Positions 1-7,299 of a stretch of 37,678 nucleotides of DNA are shown here, in pieces. The stretch is taken from contig NZ_JADPFO010000012.1 of the NCBI RefSeq assembly GCF_015668515.1, positions 1 through 37,678 on the forward strand. Direction: 5' to 3'. The notes below the pieces were generated by a model. The model did no database searches and had not been told where the DNA came from. It saw only the letters and a list, made by a program, of their open reading frames with translations. The position numbers and the translations under genes are program-made. The DNA comes from Paraclostridium tenue (GTDB taxonomy: Bacteria; Bacillota; Clostridia; Peptostreptococcales; Peptostreptococcaceae). Each line of letters opens with the position of its first letter. Position 1 is the stretch's first letter.

Positions 1-81
1 ATTCCGAACACAGAAGTTAAGCTCTTTAGCGCCGATGGTACTTGGTGGGAAGCTGCCTGGGAGAGTAGGACGTAGCCGCGT
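1..81 (+). rRNA. rrf: 5S ribosomal RNA, 3' part (5' end outside window)
   Basis: The first bases carry the conserved 5S core CCGAACACAGAAGTTAAGC, followed by GCCGATGGTACTTGG and GGGAGAGTAGGACG near the 3' end. Roughly the first 30-35 bases of the molecule lie before the window. A terminator follows at once, so this is the last gene of an rRNA operon read on the plus strand. The exact 3' end (about 78-82) is estimated. Confidence 0.93.
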
Positions 82-100
82 AATCTTTTTTTATTCTAAT

Positions 101-131
101 AAAAAAAGAAGTGCTTTTGCACTTCTTTTTT
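101..131. terminator. bidirectional terminator between 5S rRNA and helicase gene
   Basis: GAAGTGC (108-114) pairs with GCACTTC (119-125) around a TTTT loop. The stem is flanked by an A-run on the left and a T-run on the right, so it can end the rRNA operon on the plus strand and the converging helicase gene on the minus strand. The helicase stop codon (130-132) lies inside the right flank. Confidence 0.85.
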
Positions 132-1233
132 ATACTTCTCTTCTTGGAATTTCCATTTCAATAGCATCTTCTATTTCTTTTAATGTATTGTAGTCTTTTG
201 GGTCTACAAACATGCATGTATAACCTTCTTCTCCAGCTCTTCCTGTTCTCCCGATTCTATGAATATATGTTTCTGCATTCTCCGGTATGTCGTAGTTATA
301 TACATGAGATACTCCACTTATGTCTAATCCTCTAGATGCAACATCTGTTGCTATTAAGTATTGTATATCTGCATTTCTAAATGATTTCATGATTCTTTCC
401 CTATGGGATTGTTTTATATCACTGTGAAGTTTAGCACAGTTATATTTTCTCCTATGAAGAACTTCTTCTAGCTTATCAACTCTAGCTTTAGTTCTACAGA
501 AAATTATTCCCATGAATGGGTTATCTTTATCTAACACTGAACATAATGCATCTTGTTTTTTTCTATCTGTAGTTTCAACTACGTTTTGTTTTATATTAGT
601 TAATGTTATTTCTTCTTTTTCTACACTAACTACTGTTGGATTATTCATATATTTATATGCTAATTTTTTTACAGCAGAATCCATAGTTGCAGAGAAGCAT
701 AACATTTGACGATTTTTAGAAGTATATCTAAGTATAGTCTCAACTTCATTTCTAAATCCCATAAATAGCATTTGGTCTGCTTCATCTAAAACTAAGACTT
801 TCAATTTACTAAGATCTACAGTTTCTCTGTCTATATGATCTAGTAGTCTACCAGGAGTTGCTATAACTAAGTGTATATTTCTTTTTAACTTTTTTAACTG
901 AGCGCCAATATCTTTCCCGCCATACATAGCTAGTAAGCTAATATCAGTATTTTCACTAAGTTTTTCTGCTTCTTTAGTTATTTGTATTGCAAGTTCTCTA
1001 GTTGGTGAAATTATAAGAGCTTGTATATGATTACCTTCAGATGATAAATTCTCAAATATAGGAAGTAAAAATGCCAATGTTTTTCCTGTTCCTGTTTGAG
1101 CTTCAGCTATTACGTCTTTACCTGATTTTATTATACCTATACTTTGTTCTTGTATAGGTGTTGGATTTGTTATTCCCATTTTTTTTAGGGTTTTTATTGT
1201 ATTATCATTAATTCCTAATTCTTTAAAATTCAT
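130..1233 (-). CDS. DEAD-box ATP-dependent RNA helicase, minimal core
   Basis: ATP-dependent RNA unwinding or remodelling, probably in ribosome assembly or RNA turnover. The 367-residue protein shows the full motif series: Q motif (about 7-31, PTPIQ), Walker A AQTGTGKT (45-52), PTRELA (77-82), TPGR (126-129), DEAD (150-153), SAT (181-183), the TDVASRGLD motif near 296-304, and HRIGRTGR (325-332). It ends right after the second RecA-like domain. The C-terminal RNA-binding extension of DbpA/YxiN or the basic tail of CshA is therefore absent. The ATG start has a GAGGT site just upstream. It is a single gene converging on the 5S rRNA and sharing its terminator. The paralogue (CshA-, CshB- or DeaD-like) cannot be fixed by reading. 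Confidence 0.95.
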   Translation of the reverse strand: MNFKELGINDNTIKTLKKMGITNPTPIQEQSIGIIKSGKDVIAEAQTGTGKTLAFLLPIFENLSSEGNHIQALIISPTRELAIQITKEAEKLSENTDISLLAMYGGKDIGAQLKKLKRNIHLVIATPGRLLDHIDRETVDLSKLKVLVLDEADQMLFMGFRNEVETILRYTSKNRQMLCFSATMDSAVKKLAYKYMNNPTVVSVEKEEITLTNIKQNVVETTDRKKQDALCSVLDKDNPFMGIIFCRTKARVDKLEEVLHRRKYNCAKLHSDIKQSHRERIMKSFRNADIQYLIATDVASRGLDISGVSHVYNYDIPENAETYIHRIGRTGRAGEEGYTCMFVDPKDYNTLKEIEDAIEMEIPRREV

Positions 1234-1469
1234 ATTATTTACCTCACAAATATTGCTAATTTAATTACTGACAACTTAATTAATAATATCATAATAAGTA
1301 TATTAATACTAATTATATTATTGATTATTAGCAAAAAAATGTAAATATATCAAAAAATTATAGAATAAAATATTTTTATAAAATGTTTTTTATTGAAAAA
1401 CTTTTTTCTAAAAGTATTAAATATATTTAAATTAAATAAGAAAAATATTAAGATTAAATTATAAGAATA

Positions 1470-2174
1470 CTAATCTATATTACTTATAAAACATTCGAAT
1501 AGTAACAATACTTCGGAAAAGAATGTATTTGGAGTATTCTTTAAATTAGGGAATTTTTCATAACCCTTTAAAACTATTGGTATATCTGAAAGATTAGCAA
1601 GTGTAGAGTTTTTATTTCCAACAAAGCTAATTACTTGTATACCACTATTTTTAGCAGTTTGTGCTACTTCTAATATACTAGCACTTTCGCCTGAATTTGA
1701 GATAGCTATTAATAAAACTTCATCTTTATGGGATTTGGTTAACAATTGTAAATGTGTGTTTGCAATACACTTGAATCCATGTATTACAAATCGCTCACTC
1801 ATATAGTTTGCAATCATTTGTGAGTATCCAACACCAAGTAGCATTATCAATTTATTTTTAGAGTTTTTTAGTATATTAGATAAAGGAACTAAGTTTGAAT
1901 TAATTTGATTATAAGCATTTGTAAATATATCTACAGAAGAATCTATTTCATCAATTTTATTAGAGTAGGATATATTATAAATCATATCAGAATAACCTTC
2001 AAAACCTAGTTTTTTACAAAGTTTATATATAATGGTTGTAGAAGTAAAATTGTCTTTAGCAACTTTACGTATACCAATTTTTTTCAAGTTATCAATATTA
2101 TTATATAAATATTTTAATATATTCTGTTCTACGGTAGATAGTTGATATTTATCACTAAGATATTCAAAATTCAT
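1470..2174 (-). CDS. RpiR-family (HTH plus SIS) transcriptional regulator
   Basis: Predicted sugar-phosphate-responsive DNA-binding regulator. The N-terminal 75 residues look like an RpiR helix-turn-helix (IRKVAKDNFTSTTIIYKLCKKLGF). From about residue 95 on there is a SIS domain with GVGYSQMIANY and the phosphosugar-binding-like ISNSGES. At 234 residues it is shorter than many family members (about 280). I place the start at the ATG at 2174. A TTG lies five codons upstream in frame, but the GAGGTGG ribosome binding site falls inside that extension, so the ATG is favoured. It is divergent from the genes at 2249 and 2893 across about 74 bp, and so probably controls them and itself. The ligand is unknown; the neighbouring lactose/cellobiose-type EIIC suggests a phosphorylated beta-glucoside or similar sugar (inference). 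Confidence 0.88.
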   Translation of the reverse strand: MNFEYLSDKYQLSTVEQNILKYLYNNIDNLKKIGIRKVAKDNFTSTTIIYKLCKKLGFEGYSDMIYNISYSNKIDEIDSSVDIFTNAYNQINSNLVPLSNILKNSKNKLIMLLGVGYSQMIANYMSERFVIHGFKCIANTHLQLLTKSHKDEVLLIAISNSGESASILEVAQTAKNSGIQVISFVGNKNSTLANLSDIPIVLKGYEKFPNLKNTPNTFFSEVLLLFECFISNID

Positions 2175-2194
2175 ATTTAACCACCTCAAAGGCT

Positions 2195-2223
2195 ATTATA
2201 TATGAATTTCAAAAAAATATAAA
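2195..2223 (-). promoter_or_regulatory. possible promoter of the RpiR-type regulator
   Basis: Read on the minus strand, TTTATA (2218-2223) is followed after 17 bases by TATAAT (2195-2200), about 20 bases before the start codon. The -35 is weak, and the AT-rich background makes chance matches likely. Confidence 0.35.
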
Positions 2224-2248
2224 TATAAAATATATGGAGGTAGACATC

Positions 2249-2863
2249 ATGGCTGAAAAATTTATAAAAGACCCATGGGCAAGAATAAAAACTCGTAATG
2301 GACTAAATGGAGATGAAGTTATATCAGCACTTCAAAAATCTATAAGAAGAGGGCTTGAAGAGCAAGCTTGTGAATTTGCTTATGAAATGTATATAACATC
2401 TCCTCAAATGGAAGAAAAGTTATGGAGAAGATTATTAACTATGACTGTAGAAGATATAGGTATGGGAGAACCAACAGCTTGTATAATTGTTAATAACTTA
2501 TATGAAATGAGAAAACAATTTTCTTATGCAGATGGAGATAGACCTATATATTTCATACATGCTATAAGATATTTATGTAATTGTGAGAAAGATCGTTCAA
2601 GTGACTTGTTAAAAAATATTATTATAAAAGGATTTGCAATGGGAAGAGTTCCAGAAATACCTGACTATGCACTTGATAAGCACACGGTAAGAGGAGCTGA
2701 AATGGGAAGAGATTCATTCCACTTCTTAAATGAAGCAAGTAAGGTTATACCTCAAATGAAAGTTGATAATGATTATAAAGAGCGTTATAGAAAAATATTA
2801 GAAGTGTACAAGCCAGAAGAAGCAATAGAAAGTGCATTCCAATATAATCCTTGGCAAGAATAA
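2249..2863 (+). CDS. stand-alone RarA/MgsA C-terminal-like protein
   Basis: This 204-residue protein resembles the C-terminal (non-ATPase) domain of RarA/MgsA AAA+ ATPases. The run around residues 22-75 has the pattern ISALQKSIRRG, then RRLLTMTVEDIGMGEP, as in the helical oligomerisation region of that family (family recognition from memory). No Walker A or AAA+ module is present, so it cannot be a complete RarA. The start is the ATG at 2249, with GGAGGT at 2236-2241; the upstream ATG at 2234 overlaps that ribosome binding site. It is 29 bases upstream of the PTS EIIC gene in the same direction, so the two are probably cotranscribed. Its role next to a sugar transporter is unknown. Confidence 0.8.
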   Translation: MAEKFIKDPWARIKTRNGLNGDEVISALQKSIRRGLEEQACEFAYEMYITSPQMEEKLWRRLLTMTVEDIGMGEPTACIIVNNLYEMRKQFSYADGDRPIYFIHAIRYLCNCEKDRSSDLLKNIIIKGFAMGRVPEIPDYALDKHTVRGAEMGRDSFHFLNEASKVIPQMKVDNDYKERYRKILEVYKPEEAIESAFQYNPWQE

Positions 2864-2892
2864 TACAAAATATAAAAAGGGAGATTAGTTAA

Positions 2893-4236
2893 ATGGGACA
2901 AAGTAAGTTTTTAGAAAAACTAGATAAAGTACTATCACCTATTGGAGATAAGCTTGGAAGACAAAGACATTTGAATGCTATTTCAACGGGAATGATGATG
3001 ACATTGCCACTTATTGTGGTAGGTTCGTTATTTTTAATAATAGCAAATCCCCCTATAAATCCAGAGTTAGTTGATCCTAACAACGCAAATGTATTTGTAA
3101 AGTTTTTATTATCATGGAAGGAATTTGCAGTAGCAAATTATGCAACTATAACAGCACCGTTTGATATGACTATGGGATTACTAGGAGTAATGTCAGCATT
3201 TGCAATAGCGTACACGTTAGCTAGTGATTATAAGATGAATGCTTCTATGTCAGGACTTATATCTACAGCTTTATTCTTTATGATATGTGCACCGAGCAAT
3301 GAAGGTAATATACCTATGTCATTTTTAGGAGCAGATGGATTATTTGTAGCTATAATAATAGGAATAGCTTCAGTTGAGATAACAAGATTTGTTGATAAAA
3401 TGGAGTGGAAGTTTAATTTACCAGATTCAGTTCCATCAGCTGTTTCATCTTTTATAAATACATTGGTACCTTTAATTTTAAATATAGGAATTTTATATGG
3501 ACTAAATGTTATTATAATAGCTAACACAGGAATGAGTTTACCTCAGTCAATAATGAGTATACTAACACCTGCACTTAATATAGCTGATAATTTATGGGGG
3601 TATTTATTACTTATAACTTTTGGAAATCTATTATGGTTATTTGGGGTAAACGGAACATCTATAATATTCCCAATAGCATTTACATTAGGGCTTAGCAATA
3701 CGGGATTAAATTCAGATTTGGTTGCAGCTGGACAAGACCCTAACGTATTAATGAATTTACAAATGTTTAGAATTGCGATATTAGGTGGAGCAGGTAATAC
3801 ACTAGGATTAGTTTTATTAATGGCAAGAAGTAAATCTGCACACCTAAAGTCATTAGGAAGGTTATCTATTGTTCCTGGAATATGCGGAATTAATGAACCA
3901 GTAATATTTGGAGGACCTATAGTATTTAACCCTATATTAGCTATACCATTTATAGTAACTCCAATTATATCTGTATCATTAACATATTTTGCTCAAAAGA
4001 TAGGGTTTATAACTTGTGGTTATATAGTTGACCCATCTTTTACACCATTCTTTGCACAAGCATACTTATCATCTATGGATATAAGAAATGTATTGTTTGT
4101 ATTCATATTAGTGTTAATTAGCATAGTGACTTATTATCCATTTTTCAAAGTTTATGAAGGTAATATGATAAAAAAAGAGCAAGAAGAAAGTGATTTAGAT
4201 GACGATTTTAGCTTTGATGACTTTGATTTAGCTTAA
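2893..4236 (+). CDS. PTS lactose/cellobiose-type transporter subunit IIC
   Basis: Membrane channel component of a phosphoenolpyruvate:sugar phosphotransferase system of the lactose/cellobiose/chitobiose class. The 447-residue protein has about ten hydrophobic segments. It carries the characteristic CGINEPVIFGGP motif at about residues 332-343, which holds the family substrate-site Asn-Glu-Pro. The N-terminus (FLEKLDKVLSPIGDKL) is typical of CelB/ChbC/LacE EIIC domains. The C-terminal tail is strongly acidic (EESDLDDDFSFDDFD). The start ATG has AGGGAG upstream. No EIIA, EIIB or phospho-glycosidase gene is in the window, so partner subunits must come from elsewhere. Control by the divergent RpiR-type regulator is likely. 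The substrate is not determinable here. Confidence 0.92.
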   Translation: MGQSKFLEKLDKVLSPIGDKLGRQRHLNAISTGMMMTLPLIVVGSLFLIIANPPINPELVDPNNANVFVKFLLSWKEFAVANYATITAPFDMTMGLLGVMSAFAIAYTLASDYKMNASMSGLISTALFFMICAPSNEGNIPMSFLGADGLFVAIIIGIASVEITRFVDKMEWKFNLPDSVPSAVSSFINTLVPLILNIGILYGLNVIIIANTGMSLPQSIMSILTPALNIADNLWGYLLLITFGNLLWLFGVNGTSIIFPIAFTLGLSNTGLNSDLVAAGQDPNVLMNLQMFRIAILGGAGNTLGLVLLMARSKSAHLKSLGRLSIVPGICGINEPVIFGGPIVFNPILAIPFIVTPIISVSLTYFAQKIGFITCGYIVDPSFTPFFAQAYLSSMDIRNVLFVFILVLISIVTYYPFFKVYEGNMIKKEQEESDLDDDFSFDDFDLA

Positions 4237-4275
4237 AAAAAGAGAAGTTTGTATTTTACAAACTTCTCTTTTTTT
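4235..4275. terminator. bidirectional terminator between EIIC and ytaF
   Basis: A 13-bp perfect stem AGAGAAGTTTGTA (4241-4253) / TACAAACTTCTCT (4257-4269) is flanked by A- and T-runs and sits between convergent genes. It can act in both directions. Confidence 0.9.
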
Positions 4276-4897
4276 ATATAAATCTTATTATAGCTAGTAA
4301 AATAAGCATAGAACCAGAAAGCCAAGAAAGATTTATATCTATTTTCTCAATGAATTTTTTACCAAAGTATACTCCAAGAAACAAAGACATTACACCTATG
4401 AAAAATGATAACACCAAAACTTGAAAATAGTTTATAGATATCAAGCTACTACCAAATCCAACTGCTATACTATCTAAAGAAAGGGCTACAGCTAAGTATA
4501 TAGCTTCTTTTATGGTAAGATTTTTAGATTTATCATAATCAGCTTTAGTTTCACTGGCATATATCTCTAATACAAACTTAAAGTCAAATAATTTAAAAGT
4601 CAAGGGTGCTCCTATATTAGAAAACTTTTGAATGTAGGTTTTAAAAAAAGATTCAAATAGTCTAAGGACACCAAGTGATAATAATAAAAAGAAACTAAGA
4701 GTAGAAGCTACAGTAGGTGGTAAAATTTCTTTGAACAAGCCCCCTAAAGATAATGAAATTCCTAAAAATAATGAGCATACAAGATTAATTACTATATTTG
4801 AAGTAAATGGAATCTTTATTCTATCTGTTCCATAAGCCATACTAGCAACAAAAGTATCTATACATAAAGATAAAACTAAGATTAAAGCTTCTATCAA
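4274..4897 (-). CDS. ytaF: sporulation membrane protein YtaF (MntP-like fold)
   Basis: Polytopic membrane protein of the YtaF family, annotated as sporulation-associated and related to the MntP/cadmium-efflux-like group; its molecular role is not established. The 207 residues contain about six hydrophobic segments. The two halves each carry the family's Ser-x-Asp signature, SLCIDTFVASMAYG near the N-terminus and LSLDSIAVGFGS near residue 145, consistent with an internal duplication. I start it at TTG 4897. AGGAGGGG ends six bases before that codon, and the ATG at 4915 sits upstream of this ribosome binding site. The resulting N-terminus matches family members, which open directly with the first membrane segment. 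It is a single gene, converging on the EIIC gene. Confidence 0.88.
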   Translation of the reverse strand: MIEALILVLSLCIDTFVASMAYGTDRIKIPFTSNIVINLVCSLFLGISLSLGGLFKEILPPTVASTLSFFLLLSLGVLRLFESFFKTYIQKFSNIGAPLTFKLFDFKFVLEIYASETKADYDKSKNLTIKEAIYLAVALSLDSIAVGFGSSLISINYFQVLVLSFFIGVMSLFLGVYFGKKFIEKIDINLSWLSGSMLILLAIIRFI

Positions 4898-4967
4898 TAT
4901 ATCCCCTCCTAACATAAGATGACTAGTATATATTATTAAGTAAGGGACAAATTAGTTACTGTAAGTA

Positions 4968-4996
4968 TTAAAGACACCAAAGTTAGGTGCCTTTAA
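4968..4996 (-). terminator. probable terminator of the DUF1540 gene
   Basis: On the minus strand the arms 4986-4996 and 4968-4978 form an 11-bp stem with one G-T wobble, directly after the stop codon at 4997. The T-run after it is short, so strength is uncertain. Confidence 0.55.
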
Positions 4997-5317
4997 TTAA
5001 TATTCATAATTATTATAAGACCTTTTTTTAAATGTTTCACAAGTATTATTTAAAAAATTAACTTGTATATCAGATGATTTGCAAGAACCACTAAAATTAT
5101 ATGTGCAGTTATATGCACTGCATATTATATTTTTAGATGAGGTCTCGTTATTATCCATAGTACTATTTGTTATTTTAGATGAATTTAAAGAGTCTATGAA
5201 AGTTTTGCAATAAGTTTCTGGAGTTATATTTGCATCAAAACCTTCTATATTAACTACAGATGTACTACATAAACCAGAAACATTAAAAACGCAATTTATA
5301 GATAAACATTTAATCAA
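4997..5317 (-). CDS. small Cys-rich protein with two DUF1540 repeats
   Basis: This 106-residue protein contains two copies of the DUF1540 pattern. The first repeat is about residues 3-40 (C-x4-C-x7-C, ending in ETYCKTF). The second is about residues 64-97 (ICSAYNCTYNFSGSCKSSDI, ending in TCETF). Each has four cysteines, so metal binding or disulfide formation is plausible but undemonstrated. The two units are joined by a Ser/Asn/Thr-rich linker of about 25 residues. The start is a TTG with GGAGGTG six to seven bases upstream; there is no in-frame ATG nearby. It has no signal peptide or membrane segment. The function of DUF1540 proteins is unknown. It lies between ytaF and the geneless stretch at 5318-5716. 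Confidence 0.8.
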   Translation of the reverse strand: MIKCLSINCVFNVSGLCSTSVVNIEGFDANITPETYCKTFIDSLNSSKITNSTMDNNETSSKNIICSAYNCTYNFSGSCKSSDIQVNFLNNTCETFKKRSYNNYEY

Positions 5318-5406
5318 AAAAACACCTCCAACTAATATATAGATATAGTATTAATTTCAATTGGAAAAAATATACTGAAAATTTAAATAGAAATTAAAAA
5401 AATATA

Positions 5407-5435
5407 TTGCAAATAGTCTTCAAATGATTTAGAAT
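5407..5435 (+). promoter_or_regulatory. candidate promoter of a short transcript
   Basis: TTGCAA (5407-5412), 17-base spacer, TAGAAT (5430-5435). It lies about 70 bases upstream of an intrinsic terminator with no gene between them. Confidence 0.4.
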
Positions 5436-5441
5436 AGTAAG

Positions 5442-5513
5442 TCCTAAGATAAATAGATTAAATATTTAGTAGATATTTCGATTGCGCTAACTCAATGAGT
5501 TAGCTTTTTTTTA
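5442..5513 (+). ncRNA. candidate small RNA or attenuated leader (about 72 nt)
   Basis: The 399-base gap 5318-5716 holds no protein gene that I can support. In it, a sigma-A-like promoter (5407-5435) points at an intrinsic terminator (5486-5513), which would give a transcript of about 72 bases. Residues 5464-5479 of that transcript are perfectly complementary over 16 bases to 5675-5690, just upstream of the ribosome binding site of the DUF1846 gene. It could be a small RNA acting on that mRNA, or the terminated form of a long leader of the same gene. No known riboswitch motif was recognised. Existence of the transcript is inferred. Confidence 0.35.
5486..5513 (+). terminator. intrinsic terminator with no upstream plus-strand gene
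   Basis: GCTAACTCA (5486-5494) and TGAGTTAGC (5496-5504) form the stem, followed by an 8-9 base T-run. Only the plus orientation has the T-run. No plus-strand gene lies upstream for more than 1.2 kb. Confidence 0.8.
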
Positions 5514-5574
5514 TGTAGATTTTAAAAAATGTACTAGAAAAATATAAAAATATATGATATTATTTTACTTTAAA

Positions 5575-5604
5575 TTGGGTTATAGTTATATATGATATTA
5601 TAAT
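5575..5604 (+). promoter_or_regulatory. candidate promoter of the DUF1846 gene
   Basis: TTGGGT (5575-5580), 18-base spacer, TATAAT (5599-5604), about 110 bases before the start codon. A 14-bp direct repeat, ATATATGATATTAT, occurs at 5550-5563 and 5588-5601, the second copy overlapping the -10. In such AT-rich DNA this may be chance. Confidence 0.4.
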
Positions 5605-5716
5605 TTTAGTTATAGTAAATATAGACTTAATCTATTTAAATTTACTTTTTTTATTTAATTTTTAATTTTTTGAAGAAATATCTACTAAATTTATATTTTA
5701 TCTAGGAGGAATTACA

Positions 5717-7225
5717 ATGAAGATAGGATTTGACCACAAGAAATATTTAGAAGAACAATCTAAGTATATTTTAGAGAGAGTTAATAATTATGATAAGTTA
5801 TACTTAGAATTTGGTGGGAAGTTAATGTTTGACCTTCATGCAAAGAGGGTTTTACCAGGATTTGATGAAAATGCAAAAATAAAAGTATTACAAAACTTAA
5901 AAGATAAATTAGAAGTTGTAATATGTGTTTATGCGGGGGATATCGAAAGAAATAAAATAAGAGGAGATTTCGGTATCACTTATGATATGGAAGTTTTAAG
6001 ACTTATAGATGATTTAAGAGCATATGAACTTGATGTTAACAGTGTTGTTATAACAAGATATGAAGGACAACCTGCAACAACAGTTTTTATAAATAAATTA
6101 GAGCGTAGAGGTATAAAAGTATATAAACATGCTCCAACTAAAGGATATCCAAGTGATGTAGATACTATAGTAAGTGATGAAGGATATGGAGCTAATCCAT
6201 ATATAGAAACAACTAAACCTATAGTAGTTGTAACAGCACCAGGACCAAATAGTGGTAAATTAGGAACTTGTTTAAGTCAATTATATCATGAAAATAAAAG
6301 AGGAAATGAAGTTGGATACTCTAAATTCGAAACATTCCCAGTATGGAATGTTCCATTAAAGCATCCTTTAAATATAGCATATGAAGCTGCAACAGTTGAC
6401 TTAAAAGATGTTAACATGATAGATTCATTCCATCTTGAAAAATATGGAGTACAATCAGTTAATTACAACCGTGACTTAGAACTATTCCCTGTTTTAAAGA
6501 AAATAATAGAAAAAATAACAGGAAAAGAATCTGTATATCAATCACCAACAGATATGGGAGTTAATAGAGTTGGATATGGTATAATAGATGATGAAGTAGT
6601 TCAAGAAGCTTCAAGACAAGAGATAATAAGAAGATACTTTAAAACAGCTTGTGAATATAAAAAAGGACAAGTTGATAAAGGTGCTTATGATAGAATGAAT
6701 TTAATAATGGAAGAATTAAACTTAAAGCCAGAAGATAGAAAAGTAGTAATGCCTGCTAGAGAATATAGTGCTAAGTTAAAAGAAGCTTCTAATACACCAA
6801 ATGATATATGTCCTGTAGTTGCATTAGAACTTTGTGATGGAACTATACTTACAGGAAAAGCATCTGAAACAATGAATGCGACAGCGGCTGCTGTATTAAA
6901 TGCTGTTAAGCATTTTGCTGATATAAATGATGATATGCATTTAATATCACCAGTTGTTTTAGAACCAATTATTAATTTAAAAGCCAACACTTTAGGAAAT
7001 AGAAATGTTGCATTAAGCTGTGAAGAAGTATTAACTGCATTAAGTATATGTGCTGTAACTAATCCAACAGCTCAAGCTGCAATGGAAAAATTACCTATGC
7101 TTAAAGGAGCTCAAGCTCATTCAACAACTATGTTAAATGTAAATGATGAGCAAACATTTAGAAAATTAGGTATGGATACAACTTCTGATCCAGAATATCC
7201 ATCAGCTAACTTATATCAAAACTAA
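5717..7225 (+). CDS. DUF1846 family protein
   Basis: A 502-residue cytosolic protein that I recognise as DUF1846, a conserved family of Gram-positive bacteria without a settled function. A glycine-rich segment [19 protein letters not shown] (about 174-192) resembles a nucleotide-binding loop (Gly-x4-Gly-Lys), which suggests ATP or other phosphate-ligand binding (inference). The rest is mixed alpha/beta with no membrane segment. The start ATG follows AGGAGG with normal spacing. The upstream leader is unusually long and structured, with the inverted repeat and terminator at 5464-5513, so post-transcriptional control is possible. It ends in its own terminator and is therefore monocistronic. Confidence 0.9.
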   Translation: MKIGFDHKKYLEEQSKYILERVNNYDKLYLEFGGKLMFDLHAKRVLPGFDENAKIKVLQNLKDKLEVVICVYAGDIERNKIRGDFGITYDMEVLRLIDDLRAYELDVNSVVITRYEGQPATTVFINKLERRGIKVYKHAPTKGYPSDVDTIVSDEGYGANPYIETTKPIVVVTAPGPNSGKLGTCLSQLYHENKRGNEVGYSKFETFPVWNVPLKHPLNIAYEAATVDLKDVNMIDSFHLEKYGVQSVNYNRDLELFPVLKKIIEKITGKESVYQSPTDMGVNRVGYGIIDDEVVQEASRQEIIRRYFKTACEYKKGQVDKGAYDRMNLIMEELNLKPEDRKVVMPAREYSAKLKEASNTPNDICPVVALELCDGTILTGKASETMNATAAAVLNAVKHFADINDDMHLISPVVLEPIINLKANTLGNRNVALSCEEVLTALSICAVTNPTAQAAMEKLPMLKGAQAHSTTMLNVNDEQTFRKLGMDTTSDPEYPSANLYQN

Positions 7226-7235
7226 TATTGTATAT

Positions 7236-7271
7236 AACCGTATTGTAAAGCATTTTGCAATACGGTTTTTT
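7236..7271 (+). terminator. terminator of the DUF1846 gene
   Basis: A 10-bp perfect stem AACCGTATTG (7236-7245) / CAATACGGTT (7258-7267) followed by a T-run. Confidence 0.9.
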
Positions 7272-7299
7272 AATTAAAAATAGATAAGGAGAATATATA

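Larger units (their letters stand above)
5464..5690. repeat. 16-bp perfect inverted repeat, arms 5464-5479 and 5675-5690
   Basis: ATTTAGTAGATATTTC at 5464-5479 is the exact reverse complement of 5675-5690. The arms are about 195 bases apart. One precedes a terminator hairpin and the other lies some 15 bases before the AGGAGG of the DUF1846 gene. Confidence 0.85.

Noticed and set aside
1234-1469. Possible small gene or promoter pair in the AT-rich gap upstream of the helicase gene
   Set aside because: No open frame with a ribosome binding site is seen, and several -10-like TATAAT matches cannot be told from background.
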